A stretch of DNA of 21,461 bases from JBKSMP01 sp964582055 (GTDB taxonomy: Bacteria; Verrucomicrobiota; Verrucomicrobiia; Opitutales; UBA9783): the NCBI GenBank assembly GCA_964582055.1, contig CAZOPT010000014.1, positions 1 through 21,461 of the forward strand. Reading direction: 5' to 3'. This document shows, one piece after another, positions 1 through 7,905 of this stretch (position 1 is the stretch's first letter; each line of letters opens with the position of its first letter). The position numbers and the translations under genes were made by a program. Below the pieces are notes generated by a model. The model did not search any database, had not been told where the DNA came from, and saw only the letters and a list, made by a program, of their open reading frames with translations.

Positions 1-123
1 ATACCACCTGCACCAGAATTGAAACTCGATACACCATCCATTAAAACAAAAACAATGGATAATCAACAACAATCTCTGGAACAGATAATGAAAAAACGAC
101 AAGAAATGTTTAATCAAAGGTAA
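1..123 (+). CDS. C-terminal end of an unidentified protein (5' end outside window)
   Basis: An open frame enters at base 1 and stops at TAA (121-123), giving the last 40 residues of a protein. The tail begins Pro-Pro-Ala-Pro and becomes Gln-, Lys- and Met-rich, ending in a charged helix-like stretch (QIMKKRQEMFNQR). No catalytic motif or domain is visible, so no function is offered. It converges on ftsA and is followed at once by a hairpin that could serve both genes. A chance open frame is possible at this length, but the frame is open from the edge and the stop sits 8 bases before a terminator, which favours a real gene end. Confidence 0.6.
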   Translation: MPPAPELKLDTPSIKTKTMDNQQQSLEQIMKKRQEMFNQR

Positions 124-130
124 CATAAGA

Positions 131-166
131 AAAAGAGCTGGATGCTAAATTACATCAAGCTCTTTT
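131..166. terminator. Bidirectional terminator between converging genes
   Basis: AAAAGAGCT (131-139) pairs perfectly with AGCTCTTTT (158-166). The stem continues past one mismatch with GATG (141-144) and CATC (153-156). The arms carry an A-run on one side and a T-run on the other, so the hairpin reads as an intrinsic terminator in both directions: for the rightward gene ending at 123 and for ftsA ending at 183. Confidence 0.8.
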
Positions 167-182
167 GTGTTTTCTAGAAATT

Positions 183-1382
183 CTACCCTGTTATAAACCA
201 AGATTTTAGTTGTTCCCAAAATTTGGGGGTTGTTGAATTTAAGGCAGCAATTGATTTTTGTTGTAAAGCGGAATGAAGCAAGCCAAAACACGTTGAATAA
301 GTCGGCGATTTTAAAGTTTCATCATCAGTAGCTAATGGTCCTCTTATACAACAATCGCATTGCAAACATTGAGTAGCAATCTTTTCGATACCTTTAAGTA
401 AAGCTCCTCCACCGGTTAAGATAACGCCTGAAAGCAAAGGTTCGTTAACGCCATTATTTTTAACAAATTTAACAATATAATCAAATAGTTCTTGTGCACG
501 CGCTTGTAGAATCGTACGAAAATTTTTTAATTTAATCTTTTTATCGCCAATGGATTGATTGCCCAAAACCCAGATTTGCTCATTATCTAAATCAGTAGAA
601 GGAATACCTTGTTCCATCTTCAAGCGTTCTGCATCTTCAGCATGAATACGTAATCCTGAACTTAGGTCATAAGTAAAATTTTGGCCACCAACTGGCAAGG
701 TTCCCATAACACAAGGCTGTTGGCCCTTATAAACCACAAATTCTGTTATTTGAGCACCGATATCAATGACACAAACTCCATTTTCACGTTCTACAGAAGT
801 GGTAGTAGCCAAAGCAGAAGCGATTCCAGAAAAAGTCAATTCTTTTACTCGAAAACCAAATTGATTAACCGCATACAATTGATCCTTAATAGCTTGTGTT
901 TTACCAAATAGGCCATTGTAACAAACACTTAACTGACACGCTGTACGACCAATCGGATAGCTTACAATTTCGTTATTTACAATAAAATGTTGCTTAAATT
1001 GATGTAAAAAGACATCACCTTCTGGGAGTTCTTTCTTCAAAGCCAAACGGGTAATCTGTGCAATATCGTGTTCGTCAATAACATGTTGAAAACCTTTTAA
1101 GGATAAGGTTGTTTCATACTGAACATTACGCATGTGATTACCGCTTTGCGAAAGGTACAATTGTGATGGCAATGCTTGATATTTTTTAGACAACTCTTCA
1201 AATAAAGTACTTAATACTTGTGTAAGTGCTTTTGGATCCGTCAAGCTAGCCTTACGTATTCCTTTTGAATCCATTCTCACATGATCAATTAAGTTTAAAT
1301 GCTGATTTCTTACCTCCGCTAATAAAAATGTAATCATTTGCGATCCAAGATCCAATGCTCCTAAGTAATCTCTTTTTTTCAC
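183..1382 (-). CDS. ftsA: Cell division protein FtsA
   Basis: FtsA is an actin-like ATPase that tethers the FtsZ ring to the inner membrane and recruits later division proteins. The 399 residues fit the family (about 400-420). Seen: phosphate-1 region DLGSQMITF (about 11-19); a 1C-type subdomain with LSQSGNHMRN and SYPIGRTACQL; phosphate-2 region DIGAQITEF; the FtsA-like LPVGGQNFTYDLSSGL and AEDAERLK; adenosine loop LTGGGALLKGI. The C-terminal FWEQLKSWFI looks like the amphipathic membrane-targeting helix. The start is GTG (1380-1382) with AAAAGGA about 9 bases upstream. It lies 13 bases after the exported-protein gene, so the two are probably co-transcribed. Odd points: the phosphate-2 loop is GAQ rather than the usual GGG/GGT, and ftsZ is not downstream. 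PilM is a related alternative but lacks the 1C-type features and this tail. Confidence 0.87.
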   Translation of the reverse strand: MKKRDYLGALDLGSQMITFLLAEVRNQHLNLIDHVRMDSKGIRKASLTDPKALTQVLSTLFEELSKKYQALPSQLYLSQSGNHMRNVQYETTLSLKGFQHVIDEHDIAQITRLALKKELPEGDVFLHQFKQHFIVNNEIVSYPIGRTACQLSVCYNGLFGKTQAIKDQLYAVNQFGFRVKELTFSGIASALATTTSVERENGVCVIDIGAQITEFVVYKGQQPCVMGTLPVGGQNFTYDLSSGLRIHAEDAERLKMEQGIPSTDLDNEQIWVLGNQSIGDKKIKLKNFRTILQARAQELFDYIVKFVKNNGVNEPLLSGVILTGGGALLKGIEKIATQCLQCDCCIRGPLATDDETLKSPTYSTCFGLLHSALQQKSIAALNSTTPKFWEQLKSWFITG

Positions 1383-1395
1383 AATATGAATCCTT

Positions 1396-3093
1396 TTAAT
1401 GTGATTGAATACCGACAGATTGCTTATTTAATGTATTCTGCTGCTGAAAAAACGGTGTTTGTTGCAAATAAGCAAACATATTATCAAAACTCAAAGGAAT
1501 TTTTATTTCAATTGTAATAACATCTGGTTTTGATTGCGTCGTATAAGTTATTTCAAAAGATGAATCTGATTTGGAAATGAGTGGAGTTCCTACCTTGAAA
1601 TAGCCACTTTTTTGTAAAATTTGCCCTAGATTTATAAAGCTTCTTTGAACAAAAGGAAAGGTTTCATAAGTCCATTTATTCTTTTCTAAACGATGAATAA
1701 GTACCTGCAAATCTTCCAAATTGTCGGAATAAAGAAGATGATTTTTGTAAACACTGAAGACAAAAGGATGATTTAAACACATATTTTCATTGTTAATTCC
1801 AAAAGAGAGACCATGTATTGTACAGTTTTTGTCCTTGAGAATGGCTTTATTTAACTGCAAATTTAATGTTCGTAGCTGTTCACTTCCTACAAGTTTCTGC
1901 TGAATAGCATTTAAAAATTGTGTTTGCAAAGTTTGTTTTATGAACGTTTCTAAAAAGGTAATTAAATCTTCATTTTGTTTGGAAGTTATTGTTTTTCTGT
2001 ATGATTTAAGTTCCATCAAACCTACATTTTGTAATAAAATAAAATTCTTTTCACGCTTCAAATTTTGATAACATTGGTAATTTCCTGAAAAGTAATTTTT
2101 TGAAAATTCGAAAAGTTTTGTTAAAAGTGGGTATAAACACTTTCCCCAAAGATAAATTTGATAAGATGTAGGATCGTTTTTCCAAAAGCTTTCTTGGTTT
2201 TTAGCTGCAAAACCTTCTAGGCAAGTTGCAAGTGCATCAAAAGTTTGAAATCCACAAATTTGGATATCGTCTTCGGCTTTGATTTTTAGCAATTTATGTT
2301 GCTTTTTAGAGTTTTCTTGAGCACGAATCAAGGACACTAACGGACTTGACGAAATAGGAGTTAATTTTAACTTACAAACAAGATCATTATTCTCTACATT
2401 GACCGAACAAGAAAACGTATCGATATCATCTTTAATAAAAACATTGTAAATCGTTTGAATGTGAGGCGGTAAGGTAGCAACCAAAAAATTGCAGTGTTTA
2501 AACTTAGTTGTTAAGGTTAATAAATCTGTAAATGGTGTTATCTTTTTATTTAAATAAGGAGCAAACGATGTTATATCCTTAGCGATAAGCTTTAGTAAAT
2601 CTTTAGTTCCATAAAGATACCAAGTAGCTTGTGTACTAGTATTTTGAAATGGGATTAAAAGGCCATTAGCACTTGTTTTACTGGCAAGGCTTAAATTCCT
2701 TACAAGAGGACAATTTTTAGTTGCATGAAAAGCAAAAACAGGACTACATGTATTTTGGTAATAGTGAAACGCTAAAAAACAGGGTTCTTTTTCACTTAAT
2801 CCAGGACATTGCATACTTCCCAAAAAACTTACCGCTAACATGCTTAAAATAGAAGAAGACTGCGGATAAACATTATCTGAAACTTTTAAGGCTTGTGTTA
2901 GTAAATTTTGCAATGAAGATGCTGTTAAAACCGCAAAAGGTTCCATGCTATTATGCAGATAGGATGGAACTATTTTAGGTTTTTCAGAATCAGACTTAAC
3001 TTGCTTATCATAAGTTGCAGCAAGTTTAGATTGCCACGAAAGCCCAAAAATTAGCAAAAATACAAACAATAACTGCTTTGGATATTTAAACAT
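1396..3093 (-). CDS. Exported cysteine-rich protein of unknown function
   Basis: Not recognised. The 565-residue product starts with a Sec-type signal peptide: Lys3 and Lys6, a hydrophobic core at about 8-20 and a possible cleavage after Ala26 (LAA). The rest is hydrophilic with no further clear membrane segment, so it is probably periplasmic or surface-located. I count 13 cysteines after the signal, four of them within about 35 residues (MQC, EPC, NTC, KNC), which would suit disulfides in an oxidising compartment. It occupies the position ahead of ftsA where ftsQ often lies, but it is about twice FtsQ's length and I see no FtsQ-like membrane-anchor plus POTRA layout. Start: ATG at 3091-3093, with no Shine-Dalgarno; a -10-like TAATAT ends 7 bases upstream. 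It overlaps nothing and runs into ftsA after 13 bases. Confidence 0.8.
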   Translation of the reverse strand: MFKYPKQLLFVFLLIFGLSWQSKLAATYDKQVKSDSEKPKIVPSYLHNSMEPFAVLTASSLQNLLTQALKVSDNVYPQSSSILSMLAVSFLGSMQCPGLSEKEPCFLAFHYYQNTCSPVFAFHATKNCPLVRNLSLASKTSANGLLIPFQNTSTQATWYLYGTKDLLKLIAKDITSFAPYLNKKITPFTDLLTLTTKFKHCNFLVATLPPHIQTIYNVFIKDDIDTFSCSVNVENNDLVCKLKLTPISSSPLVSLIRAQENSKKQHKLLKIKAEDDIQICGFQTFDALATCLEGFAAKNQESFWKNDPTSYQIYLWGKCLYPLLTKLFEFSKNYFSGNYQCYQNLKREKNFILLQNVGLMELKSYRKTITSKQNEDLITFLETFIKQTLQTQFLNAIQQKLVGSEQLRTLNLQLNKAILKDKNCTIHGLSFGINNENMCLNHPFVFSVYKNHLLYSDNLEDLQVLIHRLEKNKWTYETFPFVQRSFINLGQILQKSGYFKVGTPLISKSDSSFEITYTTQSKPDVITIEIKIPLSFDNMFAYLQQTPFFQQQNTLNKQSVGIQSH

Positions 3094-3100
3094 AAACTCT

Positions 3101-3128
3101 ATATTATGTTAACCTTATTACCTGCAAA
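3101..3128 (-). promoter_or_regulatory. Candidate promoter for exported protein-ftsA operon
   Basis: On the minus strand, TTTGCA and TAATAT are separated by 16 bases, and TAATAT ends 7 bases before the ATG. Transcription would start at or next to the start codon. Each hexamer matches the sigma-70 consensus at 4 of 6 positions, so this is a moderate call. Confidence 0.4.
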
Positions 3129-3194
3129 GTAAAGCAAGAAATGGATTGCAATAATTGTTCCCAGTTGTGGCTTGTAAAAAATGAACAAAAAAGT

Positions 3195-3225
3195 TTGTCT
3201 TTTTATTAAAAGCAATCCTTAATAA
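3195..3225 (+). promoter_or_regulatory. Possible promoter of tRNA-Leu
   Basis: TTGTCT (3195-3200) and TAATAA (3220-3225), spacer 19, put a start about 3-4 bases before the tRNA. The spacer is long and the -10 weak. Confidence 0.3.
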
Positions 3226-3234
3226 AATTCACAA

Positions 3235-3319
3235 GCTTGAGTGGTGAAATTGGTAGACACGCTAGACTTAGGATCTAGTGCCGTAAGGCTTAAGGGTTCG
3301 AGTCCCTTCTCAAGCACCA
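3235..3319 (+). tRNA. tRNA-Leu (anticodon UAG)
   Basis: The acceptor arms GCTTGAG (3235-3241) and CTCAAGC (3309-3315) pair fully, followed by discriminator A and an encoded CCA (3317-3319). The anticodon stem CTAGA/TCTAG (3262-3266, 3274-3278) holds loop CTTAGGA with anticodon TAG at 3269-3271. A long variable arm (TGCCGTAAGGCT region) and the T-arm with GGTTCGAGTCC complete a class II tRNA of 85 bases, as expected for leucine. It reads CUA and probably other CUN codons. Confidence 0.97.
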
Positions 3320-3340
3320 TTTATTTTGCTATTTTAAGCA

Positions 3341-3369
3341 TTGCCATTTTGTGAATAAGCTTTTGTAAT
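3341..3369 (+). promoter_or_regulatory. Candidate promoter of ugd
   Basis: TTGCCA (3341-3346), a 17-base spacer and TGTAAT (3364-3369), which ends 8 bases before the ATG at 3378. There is no Shine-Dalgarno in those 8 bases, so the predicted transcript is leaderless or nearly so. Read-through from the tRNA is an alternative. Confidence 0.5.
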
Positions 3370-3377
3370 TTCATCTT

Positions 3378-4733
3378 ATGAAAATTTGTAGTATTGGCGC
3401 AGGTTATGTTGGAGGGCCAACAATGGTGGTTATTGCGGAGCAATGCCCAGAAACGCAAGTAACTGTTGTGGATGTTAATGAGAATCGTATCAATGCTTGG
3501 AATTCGGACCAATTACCTGTATATGAACCTGGATTACATACAATTGTTCAAGCCATTCGAGGACGCAACTTGTTCTTTTCAACAGATATCGATAAGGCTA
3601 TTATAGAATCAGACATTATTTTCTTAGCAGTCAATACGCCGACAAAAACTTATGGAGAAGGTGCAGGCAAAGCTTCGGATTTAAAATTCATTGAAAGCGC
3701 TATTCGTCGTATTGCCCAAATCGCTACAACAGATAAAATTATTGTAGAAAAATCAACGATTCCAGTAAGAACGGCTGAAAAAATTCGTCGAATTCTACAG
3801 TCAAATACACATGGATGCCATTTTGAAGTAGTTTCCAACCCGGAATTTATGGCAGAAGGAACTGCAATCCAAGACTTAAAACATCCAGATCGTATCCTTA
3901 TTGGTGGAAACAATACAGAGACTGGACAAAAAGCGGTTGAAACCTTAGCTAAATTATATGAACATTGGGTTCCTAAAAATAAAATTATCAAACAACACAT
4001 TTGGTCCAGCGAATTATCTAAATTAACAGCGAATGCCTTTTTAGCGCAACGAATTTCGTCAATCAACGCACTTTCAGCTCTTTGTGAACGTTCTGGTGCA
4101 GATGTCGATGAAATTGCCATGGCAATTGGAACAGACTCCCGTATTGGCCCAAAATTTCTTAAAAGTTCTGTTGGATTTGGTGGTTCTTGCTTCAAAAAAG
4201 ATTTATTAAATTTGGTATACTTATGTGAGTATTTTGGTTTACCTGAAGTTGCTCATTATTGGAATCAAGTAGTAGAAATGAATGAATATCAAAAACATCG
4301 TTTTGCTCGCTTAATTACAGAAAAGTTATTTAATACGCTTTCAGGTAAAAAAATAGCTATCTTTGGATTTGCATTTAAAAAAGATACCAATGATACTCGC
4401 GAAACTCCTGCTATTACCGTATGTCAAAATTTATTAAATGAACAAGCACAACTGGCAATTTGCGATCCTAAAGTAACTCAAGATACGGTCGCAAGAGATT
4501 TAGCTGAGTTTCCAAGTTCACTTGTTGAATATTACAGTGATCCTTATGAAGCTGCTGCAGGTGCACATGCAATTGTTATTCTAACAGATTGGGAAATTTT
4601 TAAAAATTTGGATTATAAACGCTTGTATGAAAATATGCCTAAACCGGCTTTTCTATTCGATGGCCGCAATTTACTAAATTTGCAACAAATCCGTTCACTG
4701 GGATTTGAAGCTTACGGTATCGGCAAAGTGTAA
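3378..4733 (+). CDS. ugd: UDP-glucose 6-dehydrogenase, eukaryote-like type
   Basis: Oxidises UDP-glucose to UDP-glucuronate with two NAD+, a precursor for capsule, exopolysaccharide or lipopolysaccharide sugars, in the cytoplasm. The N-terminal Rossmann domain has GAGYVG at residues 7-12; then NTPTKTYG, VEKSTIPVRTAE and NPEFMAEG; the central domain has SSELSKLTANAFLAQRIS; the catalytic Cys271 lies in GFGGSCFKKD; the C-terminal UDP-binding domain has GFAFKKDTNDTRETPA. At 451 residues, with the TKTYG insertion, WVP and SRIGPKFL motifs, it resembles the animal/plant form more than the common shorter bacterial Ugd/TuaD form. That is recognition of motifs, not a tree. The start ATG leaves the usual MKICSIGAGYVG terminus. 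It stands alone between tRNA-Leu and a strong terminator, so its polysaccharide partners must be elsewhere. Confidence 0.96.
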   Translation: MKICSIGAGYVGGPTMVVIAEQCPETQVTVVDVNENRINAWNSDQLPVYEPGLHTIVQAIRGRNLFFSTDIDKAIIESDIIFLAVNTPTKTYGEGAGKASDLKFIESAIRRIAQIATTDKIIVEKSTIPVRTAEKIRRILQSNTHGCHFEVVSNPEFMAEGTAIQDLKHPDRILIGGNNTETGQKAVETLAKLYEHWVPKNKIIKQHIWSSELSKLTANAFLAQRISSINALSALCERSGADVDEIAMAIGTDSRIGPKFLKSSVGFGGSCFKKDLLNLVYLCEYFGLPEVAHYWNQVVEMNEYQKHRFARLITEKLFNTLSGKKIAIFGFAFKKDTNDTRETPAITVCQNLLNEQAQLAICDPKVTQDTVARDLAEFPSSLVEYYSDPYEAAAGAHAIVILTDWEIFKNLDYKRLYENMPKPAFLFDGRNLLNLQQIRSLGFEAYGIGKV

Positions 4734-4760
4734 TATTTAAAATATTTTTATGATTTAAAA

Positions 4761-4792
4761 CAAATAAGCCTTCCTATAGGAAGGCTTATTTG
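4761..4792 (+). terminator. Terminator of ugd
   Basis: A perfect 14-bp stem, CAAATAAGCCTTCC with GGAAGGCTTATTTG, closed by the 4-base loop TATA. A short T-rich tail follows (CTTTAAATTT). It lies 27 bases after the ugd stop. Because it is a perfect palindrome it could also act on the opposite strand. Confidence 0.88.
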
Positions 4793-4803
4793 CTTTAAAT
4801 TTC

Positions 4804-4844
4804 TTGCAAAAAGTTGAAAGAAAAAATTTTCGACTTTTTTGCAA
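4804..4844. repeat. Second, imperfect hairpin behind the ugd terminator
   Basis: TTGCAAAAAGTTGAAAG (4804-4820) can fold onto TTTTCGACTTTTTTGCAA (4827-4844) with a one-base bulge and a G-T pair. It may be a back-up terminator, or structured DNA or RNA between ugd and adhE. No protein or RNA gene is implied. Confidence 0.45.
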
Positions 4845-4995
4845 AAAATTAATGACTACTTCCTGAAACTTTATAATATATATTGGAGATTCATAACGCA
4901 TAAAAGTTTTAATTTCTGCAGCTTTCATTACTCTTATCAGGTTTAAAAATTTATCCTTTTAAATCAAAAATAAAATTGTAAGAAAACCATTTTAA

Positions 4996-5013
4996 TTGTT
5001 AAGAAAAAAACAA
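4996..5013. promoter_or_regulatory. Rex-like operator upstream of adhE
   Basis: TTGTTAAGAAAAAAACAA. The left half is an exact TTGTTAA and the right half AAAACAA matches TTAACAA at 5 of 7, with the 4-base spacing of the known Rex site TTGTTAANNNNTTAACAA. It lies 25 bases upstream of the adhE -35 box. Rex is a redox repressor that senses NADH/NAD+, and adhE is one of its classic targets. No rex gene is in the window. Confidence 0.45.
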
Positions 5014-5038
5014 TACCCTAACTGATGTTTTTACAAGA

Positions 5039-5067
5039 TTGACAGGGCATTTTTTATATATTAAAGT
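5039..5067 (+). promoter_or_regulatory. adhE promoter
   Basis: A perfect -35 box TTGACA (5039-5044), a 17-base spacer and TAAAGT (5062-5067, 4 of 6). The -10 ends 7 bases before ATG 5075, predicting a transcript that starts at about the start codon. The in-frame TTG at 5039 is part of this -35 box and should not be taken as the start codon. Confidence 0.6.
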
Positions 5068-5074
5068 TATTAGC

Positions 5075-7708
5075 ATGCCAAAGACATTAGAAAAAAGATC
5101 TGAAAAGGAAAAAACGATTGTGGATACCACTAATAAACTCAATGCAATGCTCAAAAAAGTTAAAAAAGCGCAAATTGAGTATGCCCAATTCAGTCAAGAA
5201 CAGGTAGACAAAATTTTTAAAGCTGCTGCTACTGCTGCTAATAAAGCGTGTATTCCTTTAGCTAGAATGGCTGTTGAAGATACAGGTATGGGAATATTAG
5301 AGGATAAAATTATAAAAAATCGTTTTTCTTGCGAATATATTTATAATAAACACAAATATGCTAAAACCTGTGGAATTATAAGCGAAGATAAAGGAAATGG
5401 CATTAAAATTGTTGCAGAACCCTTAGGAGTGCTTGCAGGTATCATTCCCACAACCAATCCTACTTCTACGGTAATTTTCAAAGCTTTATTGGCTTTAAAA
5501 ACAAGAAATGGTATTGTATTTTCGCCACATCCGAGAGCAACGAATTGCACCATTGAAGCTGCAAAAATCGTTTTAAATGCAGCCGTTGAAGCAGGTGCGC
5601 CAAAAGATATTATTGGATGGATTGATGTCCCAACAATGGAATTATCGGATGCACTATTGCATCACGAACATATTAGTTGTATTTTAGCGACCGGTGGACC
5701 AGGCATGGTTAAAGCTGCCTATTCATCCGGTAAACCAGCTTTAGGGGTAGGTCCTGGTAATGTAGCCGCAGTAATTGATGAAACTGCTGATATTCAAATG
5801 GCTGTATCATCGATCTTATTGTCGAAAACCTTTGATAATGGCATGATTTGTGCCTCAGAACAATCCGTTATTGTTTGTGAAGAAATTTATGAAGAAGTAA
5901 AGAAGGAATTCTTATATCGAGGTGCTTATTTAGTAAGCAAAAATGATGAAAAGAAAATGATAGATCTTCCTTTCATCGATCCTAAACGAGGAACAGCTCA
6001 TCCACTTATTGTTGGACAATCAGCCGCAAAAATTGCAGAATTATCAGGATTTTCAATTCCTAAAGATTCAAAAATTTTGCTTTGTGAACGTCCAAAACTC
6101 GATTGGGAAGATCCTTTTTCACGAGAAAAATTGTCACCTATTTTAACGCTATACAAAGCCAAGAATTTTGAAGAAGCTACGGATATGGCTTACGAATTAG
6201 TCTTTAAAGGTGGTGCTGGTCACTCATCTGCGCTTTATACGGATGCAAGAACAAGCAAAAGAATTAATTATTATGCTGAAAAAATGCCTTCTTGCCGTGT
6301 ATTAATCAATACACCTTCGTCACAAGGTGGTATTGGAGACTTATTTAACTTCAAGTTAGAACCCTCCTTATCTTTAGGTTGTGGCTCTTGGGGAGGTAAC
6401 GCTGTTTCGGGTAATATTGGCGTAAAAAACTTGTTAAATTATAAAACAATAGCTGAAAGGAGAGAAAACATGTTGTGGTTCAAGGTTCCACCAAAGATTT
6501 ACTTTAAGAGAGGTTGTACGGATTTAGCCCTTAAAGAATTAAAGGGTAAAAAACGCGCATTTATTGTAACCGATCGTTTCTTGTTTAATTCTGGTGTCAT
6601 CAATACGATTACCAATATATTAGATGAAATCGGCTTAGATCACCAAATCTTCTTTGATGTAAAACCTGATCCTACACTCGCAACGATTCAAGAAGCAATG
6701 ACGATGGTAAAATCTTACGAACCTGACGTTATCATTGCACTTGGTGGCGGATCTCCAATGGATGCAGGTAAAATCATTTGGTTACTATATGAACAACCCG
6801 ATATCAAATTTGAAGACATTTCCATGCGCTTTATGGACATTAGAAAGCGAATTTGCGAAATTTCAACATTAGGTACAAAAGCAACAATGGTTTGCATTCC
6901 AACAACCTCAGGGACAGGTTCAGAAGTCACTCCATTTGCTATTATTACAGATGAAAAAACGCATTATAAATATGCAATTGCAGATTACGCCTTAACGCCT
7001 AATATGGCAATTGTGGATCCTAACTTTGTTGATGCCATGCCAAAAGGATTAACGGCTGCATCAGGCATTGATGCATTGGTACACTCACTTGAAGCTTATG
7101 TTTCTTGCATGGCAACAAACTTTACCAATTCAAATGCTTTAGAAGCAACGAAATTGATTTTCAAATACCTCGTACGTTCTTATAACGAAGGTACGAATGA
7201 TCCAATTGCTCGAGAAAAAATGCATTACGCAGCGACCATTGCCGGAATAGCATTTGCAAATGCTTTCTTAGGTGTATGTCATTCCATGGCACACAAATTG
7301 GGCGCAATGTACAACATTCCTCACGGTATCGCCAATGCATTGTTAATTCGTCAGATTATCAAATTTAATGCAACCGACAAACCCAACAAGCAAGCCATTT
7401 TCCCACAATACGAATTCCCGTGCGCGAAAGAACGCTACGGCCAAATTGTTGATGAATTAGGCTTAGGTGGCAAAAATGATGATGAAAAGGTCAATATCCT
7501 TATTAAAGCTGTTGATAAACTTATGACAGAATTGAATCTGCCTAAATCGATAAAAGAGTTTGGGATTAATGAAAAGGAATTTATGTCGAATTTGGATCTG
7601 CTTGTTGAAAGAGCTTTTGATGATCAATGTACAGGTGCCAATCCAAGATATCCATTGATGAACGAAATTAAAGAAATCTTCCTCAACGCTTATCACGGCA
7701 TTGTCTGA
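5075..7708 (+). CDS. adhE: Bifunctional acetaldehyde/alcohol dehydrogenase AdhE
   Basis: Converts acetyl-CoA to acetaldehyde and then ethanol, using two NADH; a main reductant sink in fermentation, usually forming cytoplasmic spirosome filaments. With ATG 5075 it has 877 residues, normal for AdhE. The N-terminal aldehyde dehydrogenase half has IIPTTNPTST, the GVGPGN turn and nucleophile Cys259 in DNGMICASEQS. After a linker, the iron-dependent alcohol dehydrogenase half has NAD loop GGGSPMDAGK from 557, and iron ligands Asp666 and His670 (GIDALVH), His736 (GVCHSMAH) and His750 (NIPHG), equivalent to the D-x3-H...H...H set of the FucO family. Both active sites look intact. The frame is open 12 codons further up from a TTG, but that TTG is the -35 box. 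No Shine-Dalgarno is present. The next gene is a hydrogenase, fitting a redox-disposal role. Sequence style is clostridial/protist-like, so transfer is possible but unproven. Confidence 0.97.
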   Translation: MPKTLEKRSEKEKTIVDTTNKLNAMLKKVKKAQIEYAQFSQEQVDKIFKAAATAANKACIPLARMAVEDTGMGILEDKIIKNRFSCEYIYNKHKYAKTCGIISEDKGNGIKIVAEPLGVLAGIIPTTNPTSTVIFKALLALKTRNGIVFSPHPRATNCTIEAAKIVLNAAVEAGAPKDIIGWIDVPTMELSDALLHHEHISCILATGGPGMVKAAYSSGKPALGVGPGNVAAVIDETADIQMAVSSILLSKTFDNGMICASEQSVIVCEEIYEEVKKEFLYRGAYLVSKNDEKKMIDLPFIDPKRGTAHPLIVGQSAAKIAELSGFSIPKDSKILLCERPKLDWEDPFSREKLSPILTLYKAKNFEEATDMAYELVFKGGAGHSSALYTDARTSKRINYYAEKMPSCRVLINTPSSQGGIGDLFNFKLEPSLSLGCGSWGGNAVSGNIGVKNLLNYKTIAERRENMLWFKVPPKIYFKRGCTDLALKELKGKKRAFIVTDRFLFNSGVINTITNILDEIGLDHQIFFDVKPDPTLATIQEAMTMVKSYEPDVIIALGGGSPMDAGKIIWLLYEQPDIKFEDISMRFMDIRKRICEISTLGTKATMVCIPTTSGTGSEVTPFAIITDEKTHYKYAIADYALTPNMAIVDPNFVDAMPKGLTAASGIDALVHSLEAYVSCMATNFTNSNALEATKLIFKYLVRSYNEGTNDPIAREKMHYAATIAGIAFANAFLGVCHSMAHKLGAMYNIPHGIANALLIRQIIKFNATDKPNKQAIFPQYEFPCAKERYGQIVDELGLGGKNDDEKVNILIKAVDKLMTELNLPKSIKEFGINEKEFMSNLDLLVERAFDDQCTGANPRYPLMNEIKEIFLNAYHGIV

Positions 7709-7717
7709 ATTATGGCT

Positions 7718-7746
7718 GGGACTTGAGACATAATAATTCAAGTCCC
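7718..7746 (+). terminator. Terminator of adhE
   Basis: GGGACTTGA (7718-7726) pairs perfectly with TCAAGTCCC (7738-7746) around an 11-base AT-rich loop, 9 bases after the adhE stop. The T-run that follows is weak (TATT), so termination may be partial. It separates adhE from the hydrogenase gene. Confidence 0.7.
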
Positions 7747-7861
7747 TATTAAATCAAATTTGCAGAAATTTAATGACAAACAAACTTTTACTATAAATCT
7801 CAAAAAATGATTAAGATTAAACTTGAAATCATAATTTCTCTTTGATTAAAAATTATTCTAA

Positions 7862-7892
7862 TTGGTTTTAGGTACTCTGCAAAAGTTATAAA
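7862..7892 (+). promoter_or_regulatory. Possible promoter of the hydrogenase gene
   Basis: TTGGTT (7862-7867) and TATAAA (7887-7892) with a long 19-base spacer, ending 13 bases before ATG 7906. No Rex-like site was found in 7747-7905. Weak call. Confidence 0.3.
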
Positions 7893-7905
7893 AACTTAGA
7901 AAAAA

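Larger units (their letters stand above)
4734..5074. other. Intergenic region ugd-adhE: terminator, hairpin, Rex-like site, promoter
   Basis: These 341 bases hold no convincing gene. They contain the ugd terminator (4761-4792), a second imperfect hairpin (4804-4844), a Rex-like operator (4996-5013) and the adhE promoter (5039-5067). The stretch 4845-4995 is plain AT-rich sequence with no feature I can support. Confidence 0.6.

Noticed and set aside
183..1382. PilM-type pilus protein instead of FtsA
   Set aside because: The 1C-like segment, LPVGGQNFTYDLSSGL motif and C-terminal amphipathic helix fit FtsA; the pseudopilin genes are far away and not linked.
3650..4195. 181-codon open frame opposite ugd
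   Set aside because: It is antisense to strongly conserved UGDH sequence, including the catalytic region, and shows no family motif.
5039..5074. 12-codon N-terminal extension of AdhE from TTG 5039
   Set aside because: The TTG is the first half of a perfect TTGACA -35 box with a -10 at 17 bases; the extension looks unlike AdhE termini, and ATG 5075 gives a normal length.
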